Shown here: piece by piece, positions 23,407 to 31,052 of the stretch
Numbering within the stretch: position 1 is the first letter of the stretch
Layout of the letters: each line of letters begins with the position of its first letter
From: Candidatus Terraquivivens tikiterensis
GTDB lineage: Archaea > Thermoproteota > Nitrososphaeria_A > Caldarchaeales > Wolframiiraptoraceae
Direction of reading: 5' to 3'
Assembly (NCBI GenBank): GCA_003056285.1
Contig: NDWU01000019.1
Coordinates: 1-35,142, forward strand
Length of the DNA stretch: 35,142 bases
Translations under genes and position numbers: made by a program
The notes under the pieces: model-generated
What the model was told of the DNA's origin: nothing
The model's input: only the letters and a program-made list of their open reading frames with translations
Database searches by the model: none

Positions 23407-24133
23407 ACTACTGCACGTTAGCAATAGATACATACTCCACGACATAAACCTGAAGATTGACGATGGACAGCTTCTAGTGCTTTTAGGACCGACGGGCGCT
23501 GGAAAGACAACATTGCTAAACGTAATAGCTGGCATAACGGACTATGAGGGTAGCGTTCTTTTCGACGGCGAAAGCGTAGACGACAAGCCCGCTAGCAAGA
23601 GGAATGTCGGCTATGTCTTCCAAGACCTAGCCCTATTTCCACACCTCGACGTAGCATCGAACATAGCCTATGGCCTGAAAGTACGAAAATGGCCTCAAAG
23701 CGAGGTAGAGGAAAGGGTGAACGAGCTGCTAGAGCTGATGCAAATCAAACACCTTAGGCACCGCTACCCAGCGAGCTTAAGCGGCGGGGAGAAACAAAGG
23801 GTGGCATTGGCGCGAGCGCTAGCATATTTCCCACATATCCTGCTTTTGGACGAGCCCTTTAATCACTTGGACCGCTGCACTAGAAGGCACCTTAGGGCAG
23901 AGGTTCGTCAGATACAGAAACACTTTAAGGTTACGACGGTATTCGTTACGCACGATATAAAGGAAGCCAGAGAGGTCGGTGATATTGTTGCCGTTCTTAT
24001 CGGCGGTAAGCTGCGACAGGTTGGGGACACGGAGGAAGTCTTCTCAAACCCAGCAGACGGCGAGGTTGCAGAATTGGTCGGCCATCGGGAATATAGCGTG
24101 AGTTATCACGTTTGCGAGAAGGTCGACGGGTAG
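23393..24133 (+). CDS. ABC transporter ATP-binding protein
   Basis: This 246-residue ATPase has Walker A GPTGAGKTT, Q-loop YVFQDLALFPH, signature SLSGGEKQRVALARAL, Walker B ILLLDEPFNHLD and the H-loop VFVTHDIKEA, all intact. FNHLD replaces the usual FSALD after Walker B. It energises the transporter formed with the two genes before it. The start is a TTG inside the end of the permease gene, after GGGCGAGG. The stop TAG is immediately followed by the ATG of the DUF364 gene. Confidence 0.93.
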   Translation: MSKVELLHVSNRYILHDINLKIDDGQLLVLLGPTGAGKTTLLNVIAGITDYEGSVLFDGESVDDKPASKRNVGYVFQDLALFPHLDVASNIAYGLKVRKWPQSEVEERVNELLELMQIKHLRHRYPASLSGGEKQRVALARALAYFPHILLLDEPFNHLDRCTRRHLRAEVRQIQKHFKVTTVFVTHDIKEAREVGDIVAVLIGGKLRQVGDTEEVFSNPADGEVAELVGHREYSVSYHVCEKVDG

Positions 24134-24886
24134 ATGGGAAAACCAATCTATGAGCCTAAGCGCGTATACGCTCAGCTCAGAGATAAGTTCATTGAGCTCA
24201 TAAGCTCGAGCGGTCTTTCGAACGAAAAAGCAGAGTACAGGATACTTGGTTCAGATTTCGTAAAATTGCCCTCAAGCGATTATGCCTTAATGAGGGGGAG
24301 GGAGGTTATAGTCGACTGCGAAGTTTGTGGCTTTCATGGTCAAGCTTTCACCGACATGCCCAAGCTATTTAGCGGACGGTTAGTCGATGCGTCTGAGCTA
24401 GTGTTTGGCGATCCTGGAGACAGGGGCATATTCTTTGCAACGCTTAACGCAGTCATGAGAAGGCTCGGCCTAATCGATGGAACGGTCCATTGTAGGGGGG
24501 CTGATGCCGAAGAGTGCGGACGGATGCTAGCCAACCATATCCTGAGCAAAATCGGAAAAGTTAAGGTGGCGCATATCGGTTATCAGCCTGGTCATGTGAA
24601 GGCAACGTCAAGCATTTTTGACGTAGTATACGTAACGGACCTAAACCCGGAAAACATAGGGAAGATCAAACACGGCATAAAAATCCTCGACGGTTCTATG
24701 AATGAAGAAGTTATAAGAGACACGGACGTGGCCTGTATAACCGGTAGCGCAATAGTCAACGGAACGTTGTTTAAACTTCTCGAGTGCTGTGAGACGTATA
24801 ATGTCAAGTACATCATATACGGTGTTACGATAAAGGGCGCCGCCAAAATACTGGGTTTTGATACATTTTGTCCCTTAGGGACGTGA
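24134..24886 (+). CDS. DUF364-type putative heavy-metal chelation protein
   Basis: The 250-residue protein matches the DUF4213/DUF364 pattern. It has an N-terminal helical part, a Rossmann-like half (KVAHIGYQPGHV), and the hallmark CITGSAIVNGTLFKLLE followed by YIIYGVTIKGAAKIL. Members are proposed to chelate heavy metals and often lie beside metal or anion uptake genes. It has eight Cys, at 62, 65, 120, 128, 201, 218, 219 and 246, including CEVC and adjacent CC, which favour metal binding (inference). It abuts the ABC ATPase stop codon, so it works with the transporter, perhaps receiving the imported ligand. Confidence 0.8.
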   Translation: MGKPIYEPKRVYAQLRDKFIELISSSGLSNEKAEYRILGSDFVKLPSSDYALMRGREVIVDCEVCGFHGQAFTDMPKLFSGRLVDASELVFGDPGDRGIFFATLNAVMRRLGLIDGTVHCRGADAEECGRMLANHILSKIGKVKVAHIGYQPGHVKATSSIFDVVYVTDLNPENIGKIKHGIKILDGSMNEEVIRDTDVACITGSAIVNGTLFKLLECCETYNVKYIIYGVTIKGAAKILGFDTFCPLGT

Positions 24887-25007
24887 GCCGGATATCCCGC
24901 ATGGTTAGGCATCTGGATGGAAAGCGGAGATGGGCAGCCCGAGGGTGCGTAAAGCCTATGAAATTCATGAAGGCGGTATCTTGCCAGGCTTGTAGCTTTT
25001 AAACTAC

Positions 25008-25046
25008 TTCTTCTAAGTATGAAGTAGATATTTATGGAAGCGGAGG
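25008..25046 (+). repeat. 39-nt direct repeat, left copy (truncated torD 5' end)
   Basis: TTCTTCTAAGTATGAAGTAG and the following GATATTTATGGAAGCGGAGG differ by one base from 26447-26485, the start region of torD. The copy carries a TAG where torD has TGG, and continues into an unrelated 31-codon frame ending at 25129. It looks like a stranded duplicate of the torD 5' end. The gap 24887-25007 has only a 33-codon open frame (24901-25002) without recognised similarity. Confidence 0.75.
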
Positions 25047-25125
25047 GTAGGAGACAATTAAGAACCCAGAGAAGTGCAGAGATGATGTCTTTGAGCATGT
25101 ATCATAAGGCTAAGGGATTAGAAGA

Positions 25126-25518
25126 TTAAATTATAATACTTTCGGGCATGTCCTTAAAATGTGGGTCTCCGGTCAAAATCTTTGCTCTAAGTCTTTTACT
25201 ACACGCTAATACATAAGCATCTGCAAGGCTGAAATCTCTTACTTTATTTCTGACTTCAGCGTGCAGGATGCCTGCCTCTTTAGACAATTCTGCATCAACC
25301 CCTATTACCCTAGAGTTTAACGTTATTGCTTGATAGGCTATATCTTGGCTAAGCCCGCTTCTAACCACCTTACTAATTACCTCAGCCAAGGTAACCGAGC
25401 ACGTATAGACCTCGTTATCCCCCTCCAGAATCTTCTTTACACGCTCGCCTTTATCACTTCCACGTAAATATTCAACCCATGCATAAGCATCGACAACATA
25501 GCACCTACTCATGCGCAT
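25126..25518 (-). CDS. vapC: PIN-domain toxin VapC
   Basis: VapC toxins are PIN-fold ribonucleases. The 130-residue protein has the four expected acidic positions: Asp10 (YVVDAYAWVEYL), Glu46 (TLAEVISK), Asp100 (FSLADAYVLA) and Asp118 (ILTGDPHF). It lies downstream of and overlaps its antitoxin gene; ATGs at 25518 and 25512 are both possible, with GAGGAG a few nt before the first. The cognate RNA target is not visible. The pair sits between two copies of a 39-nt direct repeat, suggesting horizontal arrival. Confidence 0.9.
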   Translation of the reverse strand: MRMSRCYVVDAYAWVEYLRGSDKGERVKKILEGDNEVYTCSVTLAEVISKVVRSGLSQDIAYQAITLNSRVIGVDAELSKEAGILHAEVRNKVRDFSLADAYVLACSKRLRAKILTGDPHFKDMPESIII

Positions 25519-25699
25519 GTAGCTCCTCTTCAGCAGTCATAGGAGTCATGTCCCTTAATGCCCCAAAGAAATCGCGCCGCAGCTTCTTGACCTCAATCCT
25601 CACAAGCTCGCCCTCCCTTATCCCCAACGCCTCTGCAAGTTCTTTCGGAATAGTGACCATCAAGGACCCGCCAACACGCTTAACCCTACTAACAGACAT
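25505..25699 (-). CDS. vapB: AbrB-type antitoxin VapB
   Basis: This 64-residue swapped-hairpin AbrB/SpoVT-type DNA-binding protein carries SVSRVKRVGGSLMVTIPKEL and ALGIREGELVRIEV. It is followed by a short acidic C-terminal tail (TAEEELHAHE) that would block the VapC active site. It should neutralise VapC and repress its own promoter; an AT-rich box (minus strand CTTATATAATT) lies about 35-40 nt upstream. It overlaps vapC by 14 nt. Confidence 0.9.
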   Translation of the reverse strand: MSVSRVKRVGGSLMVTIPKELAEALGIREGELVRIEVKKLRRDFFGALRDMTPMTAEEELHAHE

Positions 25700-25894
25700 T
25701 AAACATCAGTATAACTAAATTAAACCACAATTATATAAGAATTACTTAGAGGTTGTCCCACAATATTTAAGGCCTGATGGTATGTGTATTTTGTATGGAG
25801 TTTTGTGAACATAGCGGTGCTGAGTGGGAGTTTATCTGTTTTCCCCTAAAGCCGCTTAGGGGAAGAAAGCACTTGGTAGATGATAGGTCTTTGA

Positions 25895-25953
25895 GTGAGC
25901 TACCCACGGCTGAAAGCCAGCGGGCTTCCTGCTTCAAAGATGGAGCTTGCTGG
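25895..25953 (-). repeat. TnpB-type right-end hairpin, copy A
   Basis: On the plus strand: GTGAGCTACCCACGGCTGAA, AGCCAGCGGGCTTCCTGCTTC, then ATGGAGCTTGCTGG. It is the antisense form of the elements at 13933 and 27412. The following bases to about 26035 (including CTTTCTCGCCTGAGTATGGTAA at 26012-26033) recur near 30117-30137. The region 25700-26446 holds no gene I can support; short open frames here are built from repeat sequence. Confidence 0.6.
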
Positions 25954-26034
25954 TATCCCTACCAGTAAGGGCTCCACCTCAGCAGGCGAATCAGGGCTAC
26001 CCCTTTCTCGCCTGAGTATGGTAATGTGAGAGAA

Positions 26035-26446
26035 ACATGGAATACGGGTGAAGGTGTACGGTAATGTCGTGTTCGGATTAATAAAAAGGCCGTCAGATGA
26101 AAAACATCTGGCACAATTGATGGATTGGAATGTAAAATGCTATCTTACAATAGGTTGGTGAAACCACTGCAAAGAGAAAGTTGAATAATATAATCGTGTG
26201 CTGTGGTTTGAAGCTATAAATTCGAGTTGTCGCTTTCAAAGGGTATGCGGCTCATGTTAAAAATTATCCATTTAGGTTTTTCCGTTGTTATGGCAAAAAC
26301 TAAAAACAATAATACAACACTCTTAACCAAATAATCCTTGTAACCGTCCAGCCCCTCCACCCCCGGAGGCCATGGATAGAGAGAAACATACCAGGCATAA
26401 AATTATCCAACACAGCAAAGTTTTCTAAAACTATTTATAAAACGAT
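26035..26446. other. AT-rich non-coding stretch upstream of torD
   Basis: This stretch is clearly richer in A and T than the flanking genes and has no gene-like frame. It contains a small hairpin (CAGATG, AAAAA, CATCTG, near 26095-26111) and a TATA-like CTATTTATAA at 26431-26440 that serves torD. It looks like imported or decaying sequence. Confidence 0.4.
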
Positions 26447-26485
26447 TTCTTCTAAGTATGAAGTGGATATTTATGGAAGCGGAGG
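26447..26485 (+). repeat. 39-nt direct repeat, right copy (torD 5' end)
   Basis: One mismatch in 39 nt to 25008-25046. The two copies bracket a 1.4-kb segment that holds vapBC and a right-end element. Confidence 0.75.
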
Positions 26486-27189
26486 CAGGAGCCGGAAGTC
26501 AATACTTAGTTGCTGCGATGAGTAACCGCTCCGCCATATACAATTTTCTGTCGAGGATGTACGAGAAGGAAATAACGACCGAGTTGCTGAAGGAAATGAT
26601 CGATGAAAAGAGCCCGATACTGAGGGTTGAGGGTTTACAAGAAATACCAGACGATGAGTTGAAGAACGGGCTCGAAAAGCTAAGGAAGTATTTAGAGGGG
26701 CTCAAGGAACGCGATTTGGAAGAGGCAAGGTTGGAGCTGGCAGTCGAATACGCAAACCTATTCCTTGGGATTAAAGGGAAACCACCACACCCTTCAGAGT
26801 CAGCATACAGGAGCGAGGACCACCTCATAATGCAAGAACCGATGGATGAGGTTCTCCACGCTTACTGGGATGCTGGTGTGAACAAGGATAAGAAGTTTAC
26901 AGAGCCAGCAGACCATATAGCCGTTGAGCTCCAATTCATGGCATACCTTTGTCGAAAGACAGCCGAGGCATTAGGAAGGAACGAAAAGGATAACGCTTTA
27001 AAGTATTTGAAAATGCAGAAGGATTTCCTTAGAAACCATCTCTCGTTGTGGATTTCTCCGTTTGTTAAGGACATTCTTGATACCGCTGAAGTAGATTTTT
27101 ACAAAGGGATAGCGATAATAACTAAAAGGTTTGTCGAGCTGGATAACAGCATGATCGACGACCTGCTCAAGGCAGCGGAGGAATTATAA
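26473..27189 (+). CDS. TorD/DmsD-family molybdoenzyme maturation chaperone
   Basis: This all-helical protein has SNRSAIYNFLSRMYEKEITTELL at the start of the fold, the EYANLFLGI..KPPHPSESAYR segment that matches the Y/F-x-x-LF..G...P..P.ES.Y motif of TorD-like proteins, and ADHIAVELQFMAYLCRK with its conserved D-H-I-x-x-E-L-x-F-M block. Such chaperones bind signal sequences and help insert the cofactor into molybdenum enzymes such as DMSO reductase, nitrate reductase or formate dehydrogenase. The frame opens at 26458, but a TATA-like box at 26431-26440 puts the transcript start near 26462. I therefore take ATG 26473; ATG 26518 is closest to the conserved fold. The client enzyme is not in the window. 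Confidence 0.85.
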   Translation: MEAEAGAGSQYLVAAMSNRSAIYNFLSRMYEKEITTELLKEMIDEKSPILRVEGLQEIPDDELKNGLEKLRKYLEGLKERDLEEARLELAVEYANLFLGIKGKPPHPSESAYRSEDHLIMQEPMDEVLHAYWDAGVNKDKKFTEPADHIAVELQFMAYLCRKTAEALGRNEKDNALKYLKMQKDFLRNHLSLWISPFVKDILDTAEVDFYKGIAIITKRFVELDNSMIDDLLKAAEEL

Positions 27190-27411
27190 TTTAACATACA
27201 CGAACGGGAAACACCACGCTTCGGCAGTCGAGAGCGAGCCAACCCCATACAGGTTCATAGCGTAATCCGGAAAAGAGCACTAGGAAAGTTGCTGGGAACA
27301 TAGGCTGTGCGGCGTACAAAGCTTCTTAGCCCGTTGAACAAGAAGAAGGTTCGGGTTCCAGGATGGGGCATCCCTGGTATGCCTGCCGGGAGGGGACGAT
27401 GCTGGCTTTCG

Positions 27412-27468
27412 GCCGGCAGGCTCGTCATCGAGGCAGGAGGCACAGGCTTACAATCGTGGATGGCTCAC
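27412..27468 (+). repeat. TnpB-type right-end / omega-RNA 3' hairpin, copy F
   Basis: GCCGGCAGGCTCGTCATCG, AGGCAGGAGGCACAGGC, TTACAATCGTGGATGGCTCAC is a close copy of 13933-13991. Its last bases TCAC lie antisense to the Fe-S protein gene and supply that gene's TGA stop. The 27190-27411 stretch upstream has no supported gene and may be element debris. Confidence 0.65.
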
Positions 27469-29117
27469 CGTCTGACTTCCTTTGTCGGATACATAACCGG
27501 TAGCACATGGTTCCTTTTGCATGCTGGGCACAGAACCAACGTAGACGGCTCTGGGGTCACGCCTATCTGTCTTTGGATTTCCCTGATCTTCTTCAGCTTA
27601 TTTATTGTTGTGAAGGGCTTCTTGCAGTTGGAGCACGCTACCAAGCCCTGAACGGCCAGCGTTTTCGGTAAACTCTCTAATAATCGCCCTACGTCAAACA
27701 CCCGCTTTAAACTAACGGCCTTTTCCGGACAGGTCGATTCGCATAAACCACAACCTATACAATCCCTGTATTTGAAGGACAAAGCTACGGATTTTTCGTC
27801 CTTGTGTACCTCTATGGCCTTAGTCGGGCATAAGGAGCCGCACAGCTCGCACGCAGTACACCTCTCTTGGTCGATTAGAACGTCGGCAAAGGGGCACTGA
27901 CCAGCCCATTCTAAAATCCCGGGCACTTTACCCGTCTCTTCAGCAAGGGCTTTTATTAAGCTGATGAGCTTGGCGCGTCTATTGTTCCCAGAAAACGTTA
28001 GGCGAAGGGTGTTCGGGCTCATGTGTTTGACGTCCTCGACGAATTTCGTAAGATTATCCGCAAGTTTGCTGGACTCATCCTTACGTGCTTGGAAAATACC
28101 TATCCGAGATGTGTCGATGTTGAAAGATGAGAGGAGCGATTTAACTGTAGAGAGCTTCTGCTTGGCCGACAAAAGACCGTTCAGATGTGGGCAGTCGTTA
28201 TCAGGACACCCGGCCAAGAGTACACCATCCGCTCCGAGCGCGAATGCTGTTAACAACGTGAGCTCGGAGAGCACGCCTAAGCTCGGCACCCTTATTATAA
28301 GAGCCTCGAGCGGTACCTTCGCTCCGACTTCGCTTGCGGCATTTATTGCAGGATAGCCGCTCTCCTCGCAGGCAAAAACGATCACGCGGCGATCTAACTT
28401 GGCCCCCATGTCCGACAGCATCCATCTCATCTGCACCTCTAGCTGCTCATCGTTATGCGTCGGAATCTGTATAGCACCGAACGGGCAACTAGCTGCGCAT
28501 GAGCCGCAAACTTTACATTTTTCTCTCTCAACGACGATGCCGCCTTCCCCTAACGTTAGAGCACCGTATGAGCATGCGTTTATGCAGAGCTTGCATGCCT
28601 TAGGGTTGATGCATAAAGACCCCTCGACCAAAGGGGTCGGTTTGTATACCATAAGGAACCTGAGTACCGAGCGGAAAAGCGCCCTGCGGGTAACTTGCTT
28701 GTTCGCGGATATCCTTTGCGGAGGTACATGCTTAACGGCTTCCATGCGCTTCATCTTCTCGACAGCAGCCCTGACGATGAGGGCTGCCTTCAGCGTCGCT
28801 TTTTCACGGTCTACGTGAGGGCCTGCGAGCTGTTCTTTAAGGTTAAGAACTTCTAGAAGCAATGGGTTTAAACCTCCGTCTTCGGATTCGTCCCTAAAAA
28901 GCGTTTCGTGAAAAGAACATGCTCCCACCACGAGCCCCTCGAGCTTTTCAGACCTTACAAGATTACGGATGAGAGATGGTTGCTTGCATAACTCGCGATG
29001 TACCTGAACAGTTTGAACACCATAACAACCGGTCAGGTAGCTTAAAACCTTATCAAAATCTACGGATTCGAGTTTATGGGCACATGTGCAAAGCAGGACC
29101 CCAATCCTCGATAGCAT
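27465..29117 (-). CDS. Multi-cluster Fe-S protein: HdrA N-terminal domain, ferredoxin, MvhD-like domain, second ferredoxin
   Basis: The 550-residue protein is a fusion. Residues 1-75 resemble the HdrA N-terminal domain (VLLCTCAHKLES and VVGACSFHETLF). Residues 165-215 hold two [4Fe-4S] motifs (Cys169/175/178/182 and 201/204/207/211). Residues 233-350 are MvhD/FrhD-like (VIVFACEESGYPA, ALGADGVLLAGCPDNDCPHLNG). Residues 436-487 hold two more [4Fe-4S] motifs (Cys440/443/446/450 and 473/476/479/483). The tail has ACSNC and LCPAC pairs (505/508 and 530/533). The FAD domain of HdrA is missing, and the MvhD part lacks some usual [2Fe-2S] Cys. It likely shuttles electrons, probably to or from a molybdopterin enzyme given TorD and MobB next door (inference). 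The stop codon lies inside repeat copy F. Confidence 0.8.
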   Translation of the reverse strand: MLSRIGVLLCTCAHKLESVDFDKVLSYLTGCYGVQTVQVHRELCKQPSLIRNLVRSEKLEGLVVGACSFHETLFRDESEDGGLNPLLLEVLNLKEQLAGPHVDREKATLKAALIVRAAVEKMKRMEAVKHVPPQRISANKQVTRRALFRSVLRFLMVYKPTPLVEGSLCINPKACKLCINACSYGALTLGEGGIVVEREKCKVCGSCAASCPFGAIQIPTHNDEQLEVQMRWMLSDMGAKLDRRVIVFACEESGYPAINAASEVGAKVPLEALIIRVPSLGVLSELTLLTAFALGADGVLLAGCPDNDCPHLNGLLSAKQKLSTVKSLLSSFNIDTSRIGIFQARKDESSKLADNLTKFVEDVKHMSPNTLRLTFSGNNRRAKLISLIKALAEETGKVPGILEWAGQCPFADVLIDQERCTACELCGSLCPTKAIEVHKDEKSVALSFKYRDCIGCGLCESTCPEKAVSLKRVFDVGRLLESLPKTLAVQGLVACSNCKKPFTTINKLKKIREIQRQIGVTPEPSTLVLCPACKRNHVLPVMYPTKEVRR

Positions 29118-29156
29118 CTTTTGGTCGCCCTACTGTTTATTACCTCTTTCTTCTCG

Positions 29157-29167
29157 ATTTAAATTTT
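29157..29167 (-). promoter_or_regulatory. AT-rich promoter box of the Fe-S protein gene
   Basis: The minus strand reads AAAAATTTAAA about 40-50 nt upstream of the ATG at 29117. Confidence 0.35.
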
Positions 29168-29218
29168 TAACGTTATGGGCGGAAATCCGATGGTGTAGCC
29201 CTGATCCTGCTGGCTTTG

Positions 29219-29258
29219 TGCAAGCTCCGTCGTTGAAGCAACCAGCCCATGGGTGAAG
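29219..29258 (+). repeat. Degenerate TnpB-type right-end fragment, copy G
   Basis: TGCAAGCTCCGTCGTTGAAGC, then AACCAGCCCATGGGTGAAG, matches the inner part of copies B and E (GCAAGCTCCGTCGTCGAGGCAGGAAGCC) but has lost the TAGCTCAC end. It lies between the divergent Fe-S and mobB genes. Confidence 0.45.
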
Positions 29259-29278
29259 TCTTAGGTTTAGGTTAACAA

Positions 29279-29289
29279 TAATTTATAAG
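29279..29289 (+). promoter_or_regulatory. TATA-like box for mobB
   Basis: TAATTTATAAG lies about 55 nt upstream of the mobB start. An AGGTGG ribosome-binding site at 29324-29329 fits the resulting leader. Confidence 0.4.
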
Positions 29290-29338
29290 TACAAGTTATC
29301 TACTATAACCATGATCGTTCACAAGGTGGCGTTTGGTT

Positions 29339-29827
29339 TTGAAGGTGGTTGCAGTTCTTGGGCATAAGAAATCCGGAAAGACTAGGCTTGTGACGATGTT
29401 GATAAAGGCCTTGAGAGATATGAATTATAAAGTTGCCAGTGCAAAGCACGTTCACCATGTAGACTTCAGCATAGACCGGCCTGGAAAAGATAGCTGGAAG
29501 CATAGGGAGGCGGGCGCGAACCCTACCATAATCATATCTCCAGGAGAGGTAGCGATTATGCTAAGGGGCAAGAAGGTCGAGGCGCTATCGGACTTGGTAA
29601 AGATGGCTGAAGGTTCGGATGTTTTGGTCTTAGAGGGGTTCTACGGATTGCTCAAGGAAAGCGATGACGCGATAAAAATAGCTTTAGTAAAGAATGCAGA
29701 GGAGTTAAAAACCATGAAGGGTGAGATAATTGCTACGTTCGAGAACCTGAACGAGGGGGGCGTCTATAGACTTCCGGAGGAGTTCCCTCAACTATTCAAA
29801 CTGCTACTGGACAAAATCTCTAGTTGA
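29339..29827 (+). CDS. mobB: Molybdopterin-guanine dinucleotide biosynthesis protein MobB
   Basis: MobB is a small P-loop GTPase that assists MobA in making the MGD form of the cofactor. The 162-residue protein has Walker A GHKKSGKTRL near the N-terminus and KVASAKHVHHVDFSIDRPGKDSWKHREAGA, whose H/D/T-S and H-x-x-AGA pattern is typical of MobB. DVLVLEGFYGL is the Walker B-like strand. Two TTG codons are possible; 29339 is preferred because AGGTGG lies about 9 nt upstream, while 29333 leaves too little room. The TGA stop lies in TTGACACTCCCACGG, the end of a repeat element pointing back at the gene. Confidence 0.9.
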   Translation: MKVVAVLGHKKSGKTRLVTMLIKALRDMNYKVASAKHVHHVDFSIDRPGKDSWKHREAGANPTIIISPGEVAIMLRGKKVEALSDLVKMAEGSDVLVLEGFYGLLKESDDAIKIALVKNAEELKTMKGEIIATFENLNEGGVYRLPEEFPQLFKLLLDKISS

Positions 29828-30230
29828 CACTCCCACGGCTAAAGCCATGGGATTCTCGCGCACAGCCCATTCAACACTCTGGAGCACATCTGCGGTAGCA
29901 TTCGCTCCATCATCGCTCCAGGGCTATCTGCGAGGGGTGTGCCACCAGCCCGTTATCCCTATCCCGTATGGGACTTGGGATTATGGAGCCCCCCTTCCCT
30001 TTCGGCCTAGAGCCTTATTCGGGCCCTTTGGACATCCAGGCCACATGCTCAAAAATTTTATTACCAGACAGCATTTTAACTTTTCGGCGATTCATCCAAC
30101 GCCTAAAGGATGTGGGCTTTCTCGCCGAGTATGGTAAGTTATCAGGCTATAAGCCCGCGGCTTCCTGCTTCAGCGATAGAATTCGGCCCCACCAGGAGCG
30201 TATATCCCCATCGGCGAGGTCTTTTCCATG
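29824..30230 (-). repeat. Two TnpB-type right-end structures, copies H and C, in a gene-free region
   Basis: At 29824, TTGACACTCCCACGGCTAAA and GCCATGGGATTCT is the antisense form of a right end finishing GGCTTTAGCCGTGGGAGTGTCA, a different subtype from the TAGCTCAC family. About 200 nt inward are further palindromic GC-rich blocks. At 30151-30171, AAGCCCGCGGCTTCCTGCTTC is a degenerate member of the TAGCTCAC family. CTTTCTCGCCGAGTATGGTAA at 30117-30137 repeats 26012-26033. No gene is supported anywhere in 29828-30471; open frames here are assembled from repeat sequence. Confidence 0.5.
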
Positions 30231-30439
30231 AAGTATGTCTGGAAGGTGTGTTACAGAGTTTTCTGCAGGCTTAACTTCGGCTGTCCCAGCTCCTAGAAAA
30301 AGTAACAGAACAGGATGGGGAGTGTAAATATTTGCTCTAATCCAACCACTAAAGGTCTTGGGATTTCCGCCCATGATTTTGAAGTCCCTTTCAAGATGGT
30401 GTAGGGTTCTATGGTTTAACCATCGTTTTAGAAATATAA

Positions 30440-30462
30440 TGTAAAAAAAGGTTTTAAGTTTT
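30440..30462 (-). terminator. T-rich terminator downstream of the coiled-coil gene
   Basis: Read on the minus strand, the bases just after the stop at 30472 contain T-rich runs (AAAACCTTTTTTACATTATA). This fits oligo-T archaeal termination. Confidence 0.4.
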
Positions 30463-30471
30463 TGAAGACAT

Positions 30472-31026
30472 TTAGCCCGTCTTCGGTTTTGCCGTCACTC
30501 TTGCGATGACTATACCCGTTAGGGCAAGGTTGATTATGAGCAGTACCACGACGGCCCAAAACAGCATGGATAGCGTGGAAACGCTCGCAGCAGTGCTCTC
30601 TAGCTTTTCCGTCGATGCTTTCACCGATTGTTGTAGGTCCGTGACGGATTTCTCTAAAGACTTCATGGAGTTCTGGAGAGATGTCTTGAACTCTTCCAGG
30701 CTACTTGCAACGCTTTTATCAACGCCAGACACGCTACCTAATACATTGCTCTCGACGTTCGATAGTTGCATAGATAGACCGGTCAGAGCTTGCTTGAGGT
30801 CGTTGATTTCTTCCTTGAGCTTTTGCAACTCCGACGAAATATTATTATCCATCGCTGTTATTTTGCCCATAATGTTATCTTCAATGCTCGACAGCTGAAG
30901 CGATAAGCCATTTAATGCATTTAGGATTGCATTTTCGCCTTCAGGAGTTGCCTGGACTATCAATAGCGGAACGGAAAGGGCTGCTATCAACGAACAAGCT
31001 ATCAAAATACTCTTGGCTTTATTCAT
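30472..31026 (-). CDS. Secreted coiled-coil protein with a C-terminal membrane anchor
   Basis: The 184-residue protein has a signal peptide or anchor at 6-25, a Leu/Ser/Glu-rich coiled-coil ectodomain (about 30-150), one transmembrane helix at about 154-176 and a short basic cytosolic tail. The ectodomain contains a tandem repeat offset by 43 residues: 37-74 beginning ALNGLSLQLSSIEDNIMG and 80-117 beginning ALTGLSMQLSNVESNVLG. I do not recognise a family. The architecture resembles a surface spacer or a sensor of protein partners. A palindromic TATA region (GGTATATTTATATACC, 31053-31068) lies upstream, and a T-rich stretch follows. It is flanked on both sides by repeat elements, so it may be a recent passenger. 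Confidence 0.7.
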   Translation of the reverse strand: MNKAKSILIACSLIAALSVPLLIVQATPEGENAILNALNGLSLQLSSIEDNIMGKITAMDNNISSELQKLKEEINDLKQALTGLSMQLSNVESNVLGSVSGVDKSVASSLEEFKTSLQNSMKSLEKSVTDLQQSVKASTEKLESTAASVSTLSMLFWAVVVLLIINLALTGIVIARVTAKPKTG

Positions 31027-31052
31027 GTCATTTCATTTATGAATTCTGTTTC

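Noticed and set aside
24901-25002. 33-codon frame just after the DUF364 gene with a CQAC motif
   Set aside because: No ribosome-binding site or family match; the sequence GCGTAAAGCC inside it also occurs in the right-end elements, so it may be element debris.
25777-25968. Open frame of 63 codons after the vapBC genes
   Set aside because: Its second half is the translation of repeat copy A (SELPTAESQRASCFKDGACW), and the same nonsense appears wherever the element occurs. It has no family similarity.
27307-27651. Plus-strand open frame of 114 codons near repeat copy F
   Set aside because: It runs through the repeat and then antisense through the real Fe-S protein gene. It is a shadow.
29847-30231. 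Two overlapping open frames after mobB
   Set aside because: They are built from right-end repeat sequence and GC-rich palindromes; the residue composition is not protein-like.
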